Notes under the pieces: generated by a model
Told to the model about the DNA's origin: nothing
The model's input: only the letters and a program-made list of their open reading frames with translations
Database searches by the model: none
Made by a program: the position numbers and the translations under genes
Origin: Acinetobacter gerneri DSM 14967 = CIP 107464 = MTCC 9824
GTDB taxonomy: Bacteria; Pseudomonadota; Gammaproteobacteria; Pseudomonadales; Moraxellaceae
Assembly (NCBI RefSeq): GCF_000368565.1
Contig: NZ_KB849545.1
Span: 174,304 to 238,303, forward strand
Direction of reading: 5' to 3'
DNA: 64,000 nucleotides
In this document: piece after piece, positions 19,606 through 29,877 of the stretch
How positions within the stretch are numbered: position 1 is the stretch's first letter
Layout: the number at the start of each line of letters is the position of its first letter

Positions 19606-20757
19606 TTAACGTTTCTGCCAGATCGTCATCGCACCTTTACTGGTCGCTGAATAAAGCTGAGCATCAACTACACGTAAAGTACGGACTTCACCACTTGATT
19701 TAGCTCGACCAAGCAATTTACCTGTATCTGGATCTACAAGATGTAAATAACCATCAAGATCACCAACGACTAAACTATTATCAAAGAATACTGGATTGCT
19801 GAGCTTGCGGTTAAGCAACTCTTCATTGCTCCAAACTTTTTGACCTGAAGCCAAGTCATATGCTTCAATCTTACCATCGCTTGTTGAAACAAATACTTTC
19901 CCTTCTGCAACTTCTGGTCCAACTAAGCTACTGGTATCTTCACTCCAAGCAACACGCTGTGAAGCCATATCAAGTACAGTCACCTGCCCTTGATAGCTCA
20001 CGGTTACCACATATTGACCAGAAACAACGGGTTGACCATCAATATCAATCAAACGTTGTATATCAGAACGCCCATCCGATACTGCGACACGGCGTTGGAA
20101 ACGCGGAATACCTGTCACGGTATCAATACCGTAAATATAAGCATTTGCACCTGCAACAAGTACGGTACGAGGATCAAGCGCTACAGGAGTTGCTTGTCCA
20201 CGCAGACTAAGCTGCGGATCTGGCATCTTGTAAGTCCACGTTTGCTCACCAGAAGCAATATCATTGGCGAAAATAGTGCCATCATTTGCAACGGTAATCA
20301 CACGATCATTTTGTACAAATGGAGCACTAATGATTGCACCTGAAAGTTGTGCAATCCATTTTTGCTGACCATTTTCTTGATCTAAAGCATATAAATGACC
20401 TTTTGCATCACCAACAAATAGCATGCCATTTGCAGCAGTAATCCCTGAAGTTAAGCCATGTTTATTGACTTTAACTTTCCAAAGACGTTGTTTGCCTTTA
20501 TAGGCTTCAACTTCCCCTTTAGGATCAATAGCAAAAATAACACCATTTTCAGTATCTAAACGCAAACGGAGTGGATCAATTTTATTGGTTTGCGAAACAT
20601 TGATCGAAAATACAGGTGCCAAACTTTGGCTCACTGCAATTTTTGGTAGTGGATTTGGCTTAACTTCTTTTTCTTTTGCTTTATGACTCGAACAACCTAC
20701 TAAAGCAGTTGTTAAGATTGCAAGGGCAAAAGGTATTTTATATTTTCTATCCATCAA
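19606..20757 (-). CDS. bamB: Outer membrane assembly lipoprotein BamB
   Basis: BamB is a lipoprotein of the BAM complex that inserts beta-barrel proteins in the outer membrane. The 383 aa protein has a signal peptide with the lipobox LVGC (Cys22). It then has PQQ/beta-propeller repeats, each with a pattern like GxLYALDxxNGQxxW, for example GHLYALDQENGQQKW and YLHLVDPDTGKLLG. The start overlaps the stop of the yfgM-like gene by 4 bp (ATGA), indicating translational coupling. This neighbour order is conserved in gammaproteobacteria. Confidence 0.95.
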   Translation of the reverse strand: MMDRKYKIPFALAILTTALVGCSSHKAKEKEVKPNPLPKIAVSQSLAPVFSINVSQTNKIDPLRLRLDTENGVIFAIDPKGEVEAYKGKQRLWKVKVNKHGLTSGITAANGMLFVGDAKGHLYALDQENGQQKWIAQLSGAIISAPFVQNDRVITVANDGTIFANDIASGEQTWTYKMPDPQLSLRGQATPVALDPRTVLVAGANAYIYGIDTVTGIPRFQRRVAVSDGRSDIQRLIDIDGQPVVSGQYVVTVSYQGQVTVLDMASQRVAWSEDTSSLVGPEVAEGKVFVSTSDGKIEAYDLASGQKVWSNEELLNRKLSNPVFFDNSLVVGDLDGYLHLVDPDTGKLLGRAKSSGEVRTLRVVDAQLYSATSKGAMTIWQKR

Positions 20758-21455
20758 GATTCATCCACTTGAGTTTGTATAACTGGGCGTTCAAAATCAG
20801 GATCATCAACTAAAATGCCAACACTTTCGAGTTTAATTTGTAAAATTTGACGATCTTGTTTACGTTCTAGCACTGCGTTCCATGCACTTTGATATGCTTT
20901 TTTAGCATTTTCAATATCATTTTTAGCAACATAAGCATCACCTTTAGCTTCTTCCACAGTTGCTTTAAATGCGGGATCTGTAACTTCTGCCAAGGTTTTG
21001 AGTGCAGCATCATTTTTATTTTGCGCAAGCTCAGCATCTGCAAGACGGATTTTTACAAGAGATAACAAACCTTCATCTTTAATCGAAGAATTTGCTACTT
21101 TTTTCAAAGCATTCTCTGCTGCTGCATAATCACCTTTGTCATAAGCCAGTTTTGCAATCACAAATTGACTTTGGATCGCATGCACTGAGTCTGGTGATTT
21201 TTCAGTGATTTTGTTTGCTGTAGCAGAAAGCGAATTGAAGGCATTGGCATCTGTTCCTGCAGAACGTGCATCATCCATCAATTGCTGTACTTGAGCTGTA
21301 TGCTTTTGCTCTTTTCCTGCACCGCGCTTCTGCCAGTACTGCCAACCGAAAAAGGCAATCAACGCGATTAAAATCCCCGTAATGATTGATGAACCATATT
21401 TCTTGGCGAAGGATTTTGCATTATCAAGTTGTTCAGTATCAGTTAATGAACTCAT
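20754..21455 (-). CDS. yfgM: YfgM-type inner membrane TPR protein (ancillary SecYEG translocon subunit)
   Basis: YfgM is anchored in the inner membrane and has a periplasmic TPR domain linked to the translocon and periplasmic chaperones. The 233 aa protein has the family opening SFAKKYGSSIITGILIAL, with one membrane segment (about 22-42, ending GWQYWQKRG). A helical TPR-like region runs to the C-terminus. It is placed between hisS and bamB, as in E. coli. The family assignment is firm; the exact role here is inferred from homologues. Confidence 0.88.
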   Translation of the reverse strand: MSSLTDTEQLDNAKSFAKKYGSSIITGILIALIAFFGWQYWQKRGAGKEQKHTAQVQQLMDDARSAGTDANAFNSLSATANKITEKSPDSVHAIQSQFVIAKLAYDKGDYAAAENALKKVANSSIKDEGLLSLVKIRLADAELAQNKNDAALKTLAEVTDPAFKATVEEAKGDAYVAKNDIENAKKAYQSAWNAVLERKQDRQILQIKLESVGILVDDPDFERPVIQTQVDES

Positions 21456-21480
21456 CTGATTGTCCTTTTCGATCTGCTAA

Positions 21481-22770
21481 TTAGGCAAGTTTTTCTATTA
21501 TAAATTTAACAATATCAGCTACAGCGACTTCGCTTTGATCTGCTGTTGCTAACTCTTTTACGCTTAGTCTTTGGGCTTCCCACTCACGTTCACCCAAAAT
21601 TAACGCCAATAAAGCACCTGATTGGTCTGCTTTTTTCATTTGGCTTTTCATACTGCCTTGTGAACCTGTCTTTAAACGGATCGAACTATTTGCCGCTTCA
21701 AGTTGGTTGCGGATTTGTTCAGCAAGTACAAGTGCCTTACCTTGAGAGGCAGGATCAGCCAATAAGAATACTTCACAATCACGAACTGGCGTATTATCTT
21801 CTACTTGTTCAAGAAGTAAAAGTAGGCGTTCCATTCCCATTGCAAAACCAACAGCAGGAACAGATTGATCAGCCTTTCCTTTTAACTGACCAACCAAACC
21901 ATCATAACGACCACCAGCACATACTGTACCTTGTGAACCCAAATGGGTTGTAGTCCATTCAAATACAGTTTTATTGTAATAATCTAAACCACGAACCAAT
22001 TTTTGGTTAATCACAAATGAAATACCAGCATCAGTCAAATATTGTTGTAACTGATTGAAATGGCTTAAGCTATCTTCGCCTAAGAAATCATGCAATTTTG
22101 GTGCATTGACTAAAATTTCTTGGGTACGTGCATCTTTTGAATCCAAAATACGAAGCGGATTGGTTTCTAAACGACGTTGAGAATCTTCATCCAACTCATG
22201 CTTATGATCAGTTAAAAATTCAACCAATGCAGCACGATACTGTGCACGCTCGTCAGACTCACCTAGCGTATTTAACTCAAGTTGAACCTTGTCAGAAACA
22301 CCCATGCGTTTCCACAAACGTGCAGTCATCATGATCAGTTCAGCATCTTGATCAGGCGTTGCTACACCAAAAGTTTCCACACCAAATTGATGGAACTGGC
22401 GATAACGACCTTTTTGTGGTTTTTCATAACGGAACATTGGACCGATATACCACACACGCGGTGTTGCACCACGAAGCAAGTTATGCTCAAGCATGGCACG
22501 TACGCACCCTGCTGTCCCTTCTGGGCGTAGAGTCAATGATTCTGGCGGATTACTTTTATCTAAAAAGGTATACATTTCCTTTTCAACGATATCAGTTGCA
22601 TCACCAATCGAACGCTTAAACAAATGAGTCTGTTCAACAATCGGCAAACGAATCTGCTGATAACCATAAGCATCCATCAATGCTGACAAATGATGCTCAA
22701 GACGTCTCCACGCTGGCGTTTGCGTTGGGAGAATGTCATTAAAACCTTTGATTGCGACTATTGAACTCAT
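21481..22770 (-). CDS. hisS: Histidine-tRNA ligase
   Basis: HisS is a class II aminoacyl-tRNA synthetase. The 429 aa protein shows motif 1 near [18 protein letters not shown] and motif 2 [20 protein letters not shown]. It also shows the histidine-binding stretch [15 protein letters not shown] and GAVGFAMG-like motif 3 sequence ([11 protein letters not shown]), followed by the anticodon-binding domain. Length is normal. The start overlaps the ispG stop by 4 bp, so the two are translationally coupled. yfgM follows after 25 bp. Confidence 0.97.
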   Translation of the reverse strand: MSSIVAIKGFNDILPTQTPAWRRLEHHLSALMDAYGYQQIRLPIVEQTHLFKRSIGDATDIVEKEMYTFLDKSNPPESLTLRPEGTAGCVRAMLEHNLLRGATPRVWYIGPMFRYEKPQKGRYRQFHQFGVETFGVATPDQDAELIMMTARLWKRMGVSDKVQLELNTLGESDERAQYRAALVEFLTDHKHELDEDSQRRLETNPLRILDSKDARTQEILVNAPKLHDFLGEDSLSHFNQLQQYLTDAGISFVINQKLVRGLDYYNKTVFEWTTTHLGSQGTVCAGGRYDGLVGQLKGKADQSVPAVGFAMGMERLLLLLEQVEDNTPVRDCEVFLLADPASQGKALVLAEQIRNQLEAANSSIRLKTGSQGSMKSQMKKADQSGALLALILGEREWEAQRLSVKELATADQSEVAVADIVKFIIEKLA

Positions 22771-23882
22771 GATGAACTACGAATGATCTCTTTAGATTTA
22801 GCTTCTTCAAGCTCTTTAACACGTTGACGAACCATTGTTTCGATTTCATCAACTAACTGATTGGTATCAATTAAATGGCTTTTTTCACCATTTCTATAAA
22901 CCAGTGAACGAGGTGCAGCACCTACAACACCGATGTCAGCCTCTTTGGCTTCACCCGGTCCATTCACTTTACAACCAATGACTGATACATCCATTGGTGT
23001 ACGAATATCTTCTAAACGCTCTTCTAGCGACTGCATGACCTTGATCACGTTAAATTCTTGGCGTGAACAACTTGGACAAGCAATAAAGTTAATCCCGTTA
23101 GAACGCAAACCTAAAGACTTGAGGATATCAAATCCAATTTTCACTTCATCTTCAGGTTCTGCTGCAAGCGAGATACGCATAGTATCGCCAATCCCTTCCA
23201 TGAGCAATCCACCGAGTGCGATCGCAGATTTTACCGTACCTGTACGATAAATACCCGCTTCTGTTACACCTAAATGCAAAGGATTGTCAATTTCTTTGGA
23301 CAATAAGCGATAAGCATCCATGGTTAAAAATACATTGGAAGCTTTAACCGATACTTTAAATTCGTGATAATCGAGACGATCCAAGATATCAATATGACGT
23401 AGAGCTGATTCAAGTAAAGCAGCGCCTGTAGGCTCACCATATTTCTTTTGTAAATCTTTTTCGAGCGAGCCAGCATTGACCCCTATACGCATCGAAATGT
23501 CATGATGTTTTGCCGCAGCAACCACTTCACGAATTTTAGCTTCAGAACCGATATTACCTGGGTTGATACGTAAACAATCCGCACCCAAATCTGCGACACG
23601 TAAAGCAATTTTATAATCAAAATGAATATCAGCAACCAACGGTACTTGTACACGCTTACGAATTTCACCAAACGCTTCTGCTGCTTCCATTGAAGGCACC
23701 GAAACACGCATGATATCCGCACCTGCATCCGCACAGCGTTGAATCTGCGCAACCGTTGCAGCCACATCACAAGTTTCAGTATTGGTCATACTCTGGATAC
23801 TGATCGGAGCATCGCCACCAACATAAACTGAACCTACTCGAATCTTACGAGTAGGACGACGTTTAATCGGATTTTCTATCAT
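22767..23882 (-). CDS. ispG: 4-hydroxy-3-methylbut-2-en-1-yl diphosphate synthase IspG
   Basis: IspG is the iron-sulfur enzyme of the MEP isoprenoid pathway that converts MEcPP to HMBPP. The 371 aa protein begins with [25 protein letters not shown] and has LRINPGNIG. The conserved 4Fe-4S cysteines lie in [13 protein letters not shown] and CKVNGPGEA. Length fits the two-domain bacterial type. It lies 22 bp after rodZ and overlaps hisS by 4 bp in a conserved operon. Confidence 0.97.
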   Translation of the reverse strand: MIENPIKRRPTRKIRVGSVYVGGDAPISIQSMTNTETCDVAATVAQIQRCADAGADIMRVSVPSMEAAEAFGEIRKRVQVPLVADIHFDYKIALRVADLGADCLRINPGNIGSEAKIREVVAAAKHHDISMRIGVNAGSLEKDLQKKYGEPTGAALLESALRHIDILDRLDYHEFKVSVKASNVFLTMDAYRLLSKEIDNPLHLGVTEAGIYRTGTVKSAIALGGLLMEGIGDTMRISLAAEPEDEVKIGFDILKSLGLRSNGINFIACPSCSRQEFNVIKVMQSLEERLEDIRTPMDVSVIGCKVNGPGEAKEADIGVVGAAPRSLVYRNGEKSHLIDTNQLVDEIETMVRQRVKELEEAKSKEIIRSSS

Positions 23883-23904
23883 TGTATCGCTCGACTATTC
23901 AATT

Positions 23905-24699
23905 TTAACGTGACAAACGGAATTCTGCTTTTCCATTGACTGTATACGGCGACAATGAAATCTGTTCATTGTTAAGACTTAATGACACTGCTTTAGCGTC
24001 ATCAAGACGAATTTGGAATGGTGAGCTACCATGTAAAGTCAAGGTTGAATCTTGACGACCTGTTGCCAAAACTTTACCAGTACCATCTACGATTTTCACA
24101 GAAGTCGGTTGGTTAAAATTCAAGACCAATTGATCACCCGCTTCTGAAGATGCACCACCATCATTCATCGCCATGACTTGAACATCTGATTGTTGTGGTT
24201 TGGCATCCGTAGCTGCTGATTTTTTAGCAGACCATTTTTGGATTCCTGTTACCACCAAGAATAAAATCACCAAAACCGCCAAAGCGATCAAACCACGTTT
24301 TACCCATTTACGGTTACGTTCGCTATTTGATCCTGGCAATTTACCCATGATTTTAATTGGGGAGTTGTTTAATGCATGATTTGGCAATAAACCTGTATCA
24401 TTTTGATAAATCTCATCAAAACGTTGAATCAAGATATTGGCATCGACATTGAGGTATTTCGCATATGAACGATAATAACCTTTAATAAATGTCGCTTCAG
24501 GCAAAGCTTTATAATCATCCTGTTCCAATGCATTCAGTGTTTTTAACTGAATTTTCAAATCCTTCGCAACAGATTCAATATCGCGGTTTTGTGAAACACG
24601 AATTTGTCGCAAGTACTCACCCGGACGTTGAACATTTCCTAAAGCATTAGGTGCTACGCTTGAACCAGTAGATTGCTGTGAATTAGGATTTACTTCCAT
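23905..24699 (-). CDS. rodZ: Cytoskeletal/cell-shape protein RodZ
   Basis: RodZ is a bitopic membrane protein that links MreB to the wall synthesis machinery and keeps rod shape. The 264 aa protein has an N-terminal Cro-like helix-turn-helix (about 28-95, with GEYLRQIRVSQNRDIESVA and KGYYRSYAKYL). A membrane segment follows at about 135-155 (GLIALAVLVILFLVVTGI), and then a periplasmic beta-rich DUF4115 domain with LVLNFNQPTSVKIVDGTGK. The start overlaps the pilF end by 10 bp. It has a shorter linker than the E. coli protein, which is common outside enterobacteria. Confidence 0.92.
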   Translation of the reverse strand: MEVNPNSQQSTGSSVAPNALGNVQRPGEYLRQIRVSQNRDIESVAKDLKIQLKTLNALEQDDYKALPEATFIKGYYRSYAKYLNVDANILIQRFDEIYQNDTGLLPNHALNNSPIKIMGKLPGSNSERNRKWVKRGLIALAVLVILFLVVTGIQKWSAKKSAATDAKPQQSDVQVMAMNDGGASSEAGDQLVLNFNQPTSVKIVDGTGKVLATGRQDSTLTLHGSSPFQIRLDDAKAVSLSLNNEQISLSPYTVNGKAEFRLSR

Positions 24700-25502
24700 A
24701 CGGCCTCAGTTGTGTACTGTAATTTCATATAACGTTGATATTCTTGACTATCAGGGTACAAGGCTTTGAGTTGATTGGCCAAAACCTGCATTCCCATCTG
24801 ATCACCATTGGCACGCGCTAAACGCATACCTAACCAGAGCGCTCTTGCACTTTGGTTATTTTGACCCACTGCTCGGACATATTGTTCATACAATTGTGTC
24901 GAAGCAGAAGTCTTTTTTTGTAGATAAAAAATATCTGACAACTCTAACATTGATACGATCGAATCGCGATTCACTTGTAAGGCTTGTTTGAATGATTTTT
25001 CAGCATTTGCAATATCAAACAACTTTAAATAAACCCGACCCATATTTTCATATGCTTTATATCGCTGATCATACCCTAAAGTAGCGCCAGCAATATTAAA
25101 TTGGTTAATCGCCTCATTATAACGCTTTAGCTCATATAAATAAGTACCATAATTATTTCGAGCCTGCGCATTTTTTGAGTCTACAGCAATTGCACGCTTA
25201 AAATAAGTCTCCGCTTTTTCTAAATTTAGCTGACTACCCTCATGCTGCAACAATACGCCCATTAACATATTAGCTGTTGTATCTCTCGAATCAACCTCTA
25301 AAGCTTGATCTAACGCACGTTTTGCAGCATCAAAATCGCCAGAACGTATATATTCCGCGGCAAGCTGCGTTCTTACTTTGACAGATTTCTCTGGATCTTT
25401 TTGGCTGATCGAACCAGAGTGTGACGTTTGACAAGCCTGTAACACAACCCCAAGTATACAAACTGTAACCAAAACAGTAAGTTTTTGTGTCTGCTTCTTC
25501 AA
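24690..25502 (-). CDS. pilF: Type IV pilus biogenesis/stability lipoprotein PilF (PilW)
   Basis: PilF helps the PilQ secretin assemble in the outer membrane. The 270 aa protein has a lipoprotein signal with the lipobox LQAC (Cys24), followed by about six TPR repeats, such as NAQARNNYGTYLYELKRYNE. The start is TTG at 25500-25502, chosen because GGGGG stands seven bases upstream and the signal peptide begins there. It sits between rlmN and rodZ, as in other gammaproteobacteria. Confidence 0.9.
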   Translation of the reverse strand: MKKQTQKLTVLVTVCILGVVLQACQTSHSGSISQKDPEKSVKVRTQLAAEYIRSGDFDAAKRALDQALEVDSRDTTANMLMGVLLQHEGSQLNLEKAETYFKRAIAVDSKNAQARNNYGTYLYELKRYNEAINQFNIAGATLGYDQRYKAYENMGRVYLKLFDIANAEKSFKQALQVNRDSIVSMLELSDIFYLQKKTSASTQLYEQYVRAVGQNNQSARALWLGMRLARANGDQMGMQVLANQLKALYPDSQEYQRYMKLQYTTEAVWK

Positions 25503-25540
25503 AATATTACCCCCAAATAAACAGAGGTAGTTAAAAATTA

Positions 25541-26773
25541 CTACCCTTCTGTACGAATAATCTCGCTTTTCTCAGCGATTTTCTTTTTCCATTGTTCAGC
25601 ACGACGCGTACGGTCAGCAACCTGCCCAACCAATTGACCACATGCTGCATCAATATCATCACCACGTGTTTGACGAATCGTACACACAAATCCAGCATCA
25701 GATAAAGTTTTTTGAAATGCAATAATTCGGTTTCGACTAGAGCGACCGTAAGGTGCATGCGGAAACGGATTGAACGGAATCAAGTTAATTTTACTTGGTA
25801 AATTTTTTAATAATTTCAATAATTGCTGTGCATGTTCAGGATGATCGTTGACACCATCAAGCATGACATATTCGATTGTGACGTGTTTGCGTGAGCTTTC
25901 ATTGCCATCTTTGCCGATATAACGCTGACAAGCTGCAATCAATTGTTCCAAAGGATATTTTTTATTGATCGGAACCAATTCATTTCGTAATTCATTATTT
26001 GGCGCATGTAAAGAAATCGCCAAGGCAACATCAATATCTTGAGCCAATTGATCAATTTTAGGAACGACGCCTGAAGTTGATAATGTGACACGGCGTTTAG
26101 ACATGCCATAAGCAAAGTCATCTAACATAATCGACATTGAACTGAGCACTGCATCATAGTTAAGCAATGGTTCACCCATGCCCATCATGACCACATTGGT
26201 CACTGAGCGTTCACGCTCAATCACAGGCACATCTTCCATATAGGAAAGGTTTGCCATCCAAAGTTGACCGATAATCTCAGCTTGAGTCAAATCACGTTGA
26301 AAGCCTTGTTTACCTGTAGAACAAAATGAACAATCCAAGGCACAACCGACTTGTGACGAAATACACAAGGTTTTACGTGAACCTGTTTTGTCCTCAGCAG
26401 GAATCAATACGGTTTCAACCAATGATCCATCACCATCACCAACACGGAAGACCCACTTACGAGTACCGTCTTTTGAATAGTTACGGTGTACCACTTCTGG
26501 TGCTTTGATTTCACAAATTTGTTCTAGTTTCGCACGCAATTTCCCTGAAATATTGGTCATTTCAGCAAAATCAGTCACAAAAAATTGGTGTATCCATTTC
26601 ATCACCTGTCCTGCACGGAATTTTTTTTCGCCCATTTCTTCGAAAAATTTTTCCATTTCAGCACGCGACATGCCGAGCAAATTCACTTTCTGAACTGCGT
26701 CCTGAGATGTAGATGATGGCGCTTTTGTATTTTCATCAATAGTCACAGATGAAATCACGGCTTCAGAACTCAT
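25541..26773 (-). CDS. rlmN: 23S rRNA/tRNA adenine-C2 methyltransferase RlmN
   Basis: RlmN is a radical-SAM enzyme that methylates A2503 of 23S rRNA and A37 of some tRNAs. The 410 aa protein carries the cluster motif CALDCSFC, the sequence [10 protein letters not shown], and the C-terminal resolving cysteine region [18 protein letters not shown]. The first 25 residues form an extra tail rich in Ser and Thr. The ATG has AGG at normal spacing. pilF follows after 38 bp. Confidence 0.96.
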   Translation of the reverse strand: MSSEAVISSVTIDENTKAPSSTSQDAVQKVNLLGMSRAEMEKFFEEMGEKKFRAGQVMKWIHQFFVTDFAEMTNISGKLRAKLEQICEIKAPEVVHRNYSKDGTRKWVFRVGDGDGSLVETVLIPAEDKTGSRKTLCISSQVGCALDCSFCSTGKQGFQRDLTQAEIIGQLWMANLSYMEDVPVIERERSVTNVVMMGMGEPLLNYDAVLSSMSIMLDDFAYGMSKRRVTLSTSGVVPKIDQLAQDIDVALAISLHAPNNELRNELVPINKKYPLEQLIAACQRYIGKDGNESSRKHVTIEYVMLDGVNDHPEHAQQLLKLLKNLPSKINLIPFNPFPHAPYGRSSRNRIIAFQKTLSDAGFVCTIRQTRGDDIDAACGQLVGQVADRTRRAEQWKKKIAEKSEIIRTEG

Positions 26774-26845
26774 GAGAATTACCTAAACAATGTCTGGGGG
26801 ATAAATAGATTAGCTCACAATTTGAGCAAAAAAATATTGAGAGAA

Positions 26846-26886
26846 TAAAAAAACCAGACAAGCATTATAACACTTATCTGGTTTTT
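26846..26886 (-). terminator. Terminator after ndk
   Basis: On the minus strand AAACCAGATAAG pairs with CTTGTCTGGTTT with one T-G pair, then a T run. It lies about 10 bp past the ndk stop and separates ndk from rlmN. Confidence 0.8.
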
Positions 26887-26896
26887 AAACTGCCGA

Positions 26897-27328
26897 TTAA
26901 CGAGTACGTGGGCAGATTTCTGTTTGAGCGAAGAAGTAGTTAACTTCACGATCAGCAGATGCAACAGAGTCAGAACCGTGAGCAGCGTTTTCGTCGATGC
27001 TTACAGCGAAGTCTGCACGGATAGTACCAGGAGCAGCTTCTTTAGGGTTAGTAGCGCCCAAGATTTCACGGTGAGCAAGAACAGCGTTTTCGCCTTCAAG
27101 AACTGAAACTACAACTGGACCAGAAGTCATGAAAGATACTAAGTCAGCAAAGAAACCACGTTCTTTATGTTCAGCATAGAAGCCTTCAGCTTCAGCTTGA
27201 GACAAGTGTTTCATTTTAGTTGCAACGATTTTTAAACCAGCTTTTTCAAAACGAGCAAAAATATCACCGATGTGGTTTTTGCCTACAGCATCAGGTTTAA
27301 CGATAGATAAAGTACGTTCAACAGCCAT
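26897..27328 (-). CDS. ndk: Nucleoside diphosphate kinase
   Basis: Ndk balances nucleoside triphosphate pools through a phospho-histidine. The 143 aa protein starts [21 protein letters not shown], with AAAGGAG upstream. A frame extending 15 residues further upstream has no such support. The active site NAAHGSDS contains the catalytic His and is followed by REVNYFF. The sequence and length are typical. It has its own terminator and a separate promoter region. Confidence 0.97.
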   Translation of the reverse strand: MAVERTLSIVKPDAVGKNHIGDIFARFEKAGLKIVATKMKHLSQAEAEGFYAEHKERGFFADLVSFMTSGPVVVSVLEGENAVLAHREILGATNPKEAAPGTIRADFAVSIDENAAHGSDSVASADREVNYFFAQTEICPRTR

Positions 27329-27451
27329 GATTGGCTCCTTTGAGTTTTTTAAAGGTAAAAAAATTTTGCGCATTATACCGATTTCATGCGGAACTATCAG
27401 CTTTGCAAATGTAAAAATTTTGACTTTTTGTCAGATTTTAACGATTTTTTA

Positions 27452-27649
27452 TTAGAGTTCATCGATCCAAGCCATTTGAATGGCTTCTAGAAGACCTTCA
27501 GTTGACTTGGTTGGGTCATCGCTAAACTCAGGTAAAGCACAAATCCAAGCATGCATATCTGTAAAACGTACCCATTGTGGATCGACATCTGGATGCGCTT
27601 CAGAAAGCTCGATTGCAATATCAATAGTATCTGTCCAACGTAAACCCAT
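27452..27649 (-). CDS. iscX: IscX (YfhJ) iron-sulfur assembly protein
   Basis: IscX is a small acidic protein that binds IscS and iron and tunes Fe-S cluster assembly. The 65 aa protein matches the family along its whole length, with MGLRWTDTIDIAIEL, the signature VRFTDMHAWICALPEF and the tail LLEAIQMAWIDEL. In many bacteria iscX ends the isc operon. Here it stands next to ndk with no isc gene in the window. Confidence 0.92.
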   Translation of the reverse strand: MGLRWTDTIDIAIELSEAHPDVDPQWVRFTDMHAWICALPEFSDDPTKSTEGLLEAIQMAWIDEL

Positions 27650-27826
27650 AAGTCTTCCTAAACAATAAAAGGGAAAGCATTACTTTAGCAAAATTGCAGT
27701 TTTGTTTGAAGCACAATTGAGTTCATAGTGCGTAAAAGCCTTGATGGGTCTGCTTTTCATTGAAGCAATGCCAAAGCTCGTACTCAATGATTCTCCCCAA
27801 AGAGAGAAAGCTTTAATACCAAGCAA

Positions 27827-28378
27827 TCACAAGGCTAGATCTAAAAATGGTGCAAAGGCAATGATACCACTGGCAACCGTTGCACCAATTACCGCACCTA
27901 CAAGGACATCGGTCGGATAATGTAGCCCAAGCACCATTCTCGAAAGTGCAACCAAAACAGTAAATGGCACCATAATAATCAAGAGTATAGGTAGCATATA
28001 ACCTAAGACAATGGTTGCCATTACCGCATGCAAGGTATGACCAGATGGAAAACTAAAATGATCCAATGGTCGCTCACCCAACACGATCACTTGATGAACT
28101 TGATAAGGTCGAGGACGTACTGTTTTGTGCTTCAAAAATTTGTAAATAGCTGTCCCGATAGAACCTGCCAAAATCACATATAAAATCTGTATCCCATAAT
28201 CCAAACCATGCGCATACCACACTGCAAATAACATGGCATACCAAAATGGACCATCACCGAGGCGACTCACTATTTTAAAAAATAATGAGACTCTTTGTGA
28301 ATGGGATAAGTGATTTAAATAAAGACAACCTTTCAGGTCTAAATCGAGTATTTTTATTTTTGCATTTTTAAAATTCAT
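27827..28378 (-). CDS. PAP2-type membrane phosphatase
   Basis: Members of this family remove phosphate from lipid phosphates such as phosphatidic acid or undecaprenyl pyrophosphate. The 183 aa protein starts MNFKNAKIKILDLD, with GGAG six bases upstream. A longer frame would run into the preceding gene. The three active-site blocks are present: KHKTVRPRP, PSGHTLHA and SRMVLGLHYPTDVLVG. About five membrane segments can be seen. It is 19 bp downstream of the glycosyltransferase gene, so the two are probably co-transcribed. Confidence 0.88.
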   Translation of the reverse strand: MNFKNAKIKILDLDLKGCLYLNHLSHSQRVSLFFKIVSRLGDGPFWYAMLFAVWYAHGLDYGIQILYVILAGSIGTAIYKFLKHKTVRPRPYQVHQVIVLGERPLDHFSFPSGHTLHAVMATIVLGYMLPILLIIMVPFTVLVALSRMVLGLHYPTDVLVGAVIGATVASGIIAFAPFLDLAL

Positions 28379-28397
28379 TTTTCTCTCCGAAAGCAAT

Positions 28398-29699
28398 CTA
28401 AGTGACCATATATGTTTCCTGAACCACTTGGTATAACGCTTGTTCGAGTTGCTGAACTGGGTGTTGCCACCCAACTTTTTGTACAGCCTGCATTGCATCA
28501 GCTCCCATTTTTTTCAGTACTTTCAGTTCTGGGAGTTGATAAATAGCTTGCATAAATTGTGCCGTGTCACCTAGAGGACACAGCCATCCCATTTTTTCAG
28601 GAACGACATGTTGTTGAGCGCAGGCATAATCATAAGCAACGATGGGCAAACCACTGGCCATGGCTTCGAGGACCACATTTCCAAAGGTTTCTACCTGACT
28701 AGCAAATAAGAAAACATCTGCACTAGCATAGGCTTCAGCTAACTGTTGCCCTGTCAAATTGCCAGTAAAAACAACTTGATCTGCACCTTTTTTGTGTTGC
28801 AAACGATCTCGATCAGGACCATCTCCGACCAAGACCAGTTTGATTTTTTTAAATTGGCTTACTGGATTGAGGACATTTTGCATAGCGTAAAATGCGTCCA
28901 TTAATACATCGACTTCTTTTTCAGGCGATAAACGTCCGACATAAAGCATGACTGTGGTATCTGCATCTACGCCCCATTTTTTTCTTAAACTTTCAGAGCG
29001 ATGTTTGGCAGAAAAACGCTCTACATCAACACCGCGCCCAACCACCTGCATTGGACAATGAATCCCAAAATTGCGCAGTGCATCATAAGTGCCCTGACTT
29101 GGCACACAGGTCAATGCAGTATTGTTGTGGAACCAACGCAGATAACGTTGTACTGGTTTGACCATAAATGCCAAATCAAAATAACGACTAAAATCTTGAA
29201 ATGGCGAATGAAAACCACTGGAAATTGGAATATTTTTAGATTTTGCCGCCTGCAATGCCGTCAGACCCAAAGGCCCTTCCGTGACTATATGTACAACATC
29301 TGGATCAAATGCGCCTAAGGCATTAGAAACTTTAAGATATTGAGGCCAGCCAAATTGCAAACTTGGATACTTAGGAATGGCTTGTGCATTGACCAAACAT
29401 TCTCTATACGGACTAAAATCAACGCATGGCGCTTTTTGCGCCGGACGAACCAACAAAATTTTGTGTCCACGTCGCTGCAAGCCTTTACACAGTTGCATCA
29501 GAGATAAAGCCACGCCATTGATTTCTGGAGGCCAGGTTTCTGTCACGATGGCAATTTTAAGTCGAAGTCGAACTAATTCATTTAAATCATTCAATTTATT
29601 GTGAGAAATTTCACACTGTTTATTCTTTAAATAAAATTTAAATTGTTCTGGAAAATTAAGGTTTTTTTCTAATAATGGATCAATATAACGACTATTCAC
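28398..29699 (-). CDS. Glycosyltransferase family 4 protein
   Basis: This is a GT-B fold glycosyltransferase of 433 aa that moves a sugar from a nucleotide donor to an unknown acceptor, possibly a lipid. The N-terminal domain begins KIAIVTETWPPEINGVALSL, close to the MgtA/PimB-like group. The C-terminal domain has VMLYVGRLSPEKEVDVLMDAF and the donor site motif LFASQVETFGNVVLEAMASG. About 45 extra residues precede the core. The start is GTG at 29699, the only in-frame initiator with some ribosome binding support. Its partner downstream is a PAP2 phosphatase, which suggests a membrane lipid substrate. Confidence 0.88.
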   Translation of the reverse strand: MNSRYIDPLLEKNLNFPEQFKFYLKNKQCEISHNKLNDLNELVRLRLKIAIVTETWPPEINGVALSLMQLCKGLQRRGHKILLVRPAQKAPCVDFSPYRECLVNAQAIPKYPSLQFGWPQYLKVSNALGAFDPDVVHIVTEGPLGLTALQAAKSKNIPISSGFHSPFQDFSRYFDLAFMVKPVQRYLRWFHNNTALTCVPSQGTYDALRNFGIHCPMQVVGRGVDVERFSAKHRSESLRKKWGVDADTTVMLYVGRLSPEKEVDVLMDAFYAMQNVLNPVSQFKKIKLVLVGDGPDRDRLQHKKGADQVVFTGNLTGQQLAEAYASADVFLFASQVETFGNVVLEAMASGLPIVAYDYACAQQHVVPEKMGWLCPLGDTAQFMQAIYQLPELKVLKKMGADAMQAVQKVGWQHPVQQLEQALYQVVQETYMVT

Positions 29700-29877
29700 T
29701 CAGATCACCGTTCAGTGATTTTTATTAAATTTTAAAGGAATTTTCTTACATTTTTATGTTTATTCAATGACACTTTTTTGACAAAAAATATCGAAATAAA
29801 ATTGATATATTCGATATTTTTCATCAATTTAAATAAAATTTATTATCGTTTTTTAAATCTACAATAAAGCCTAGACT

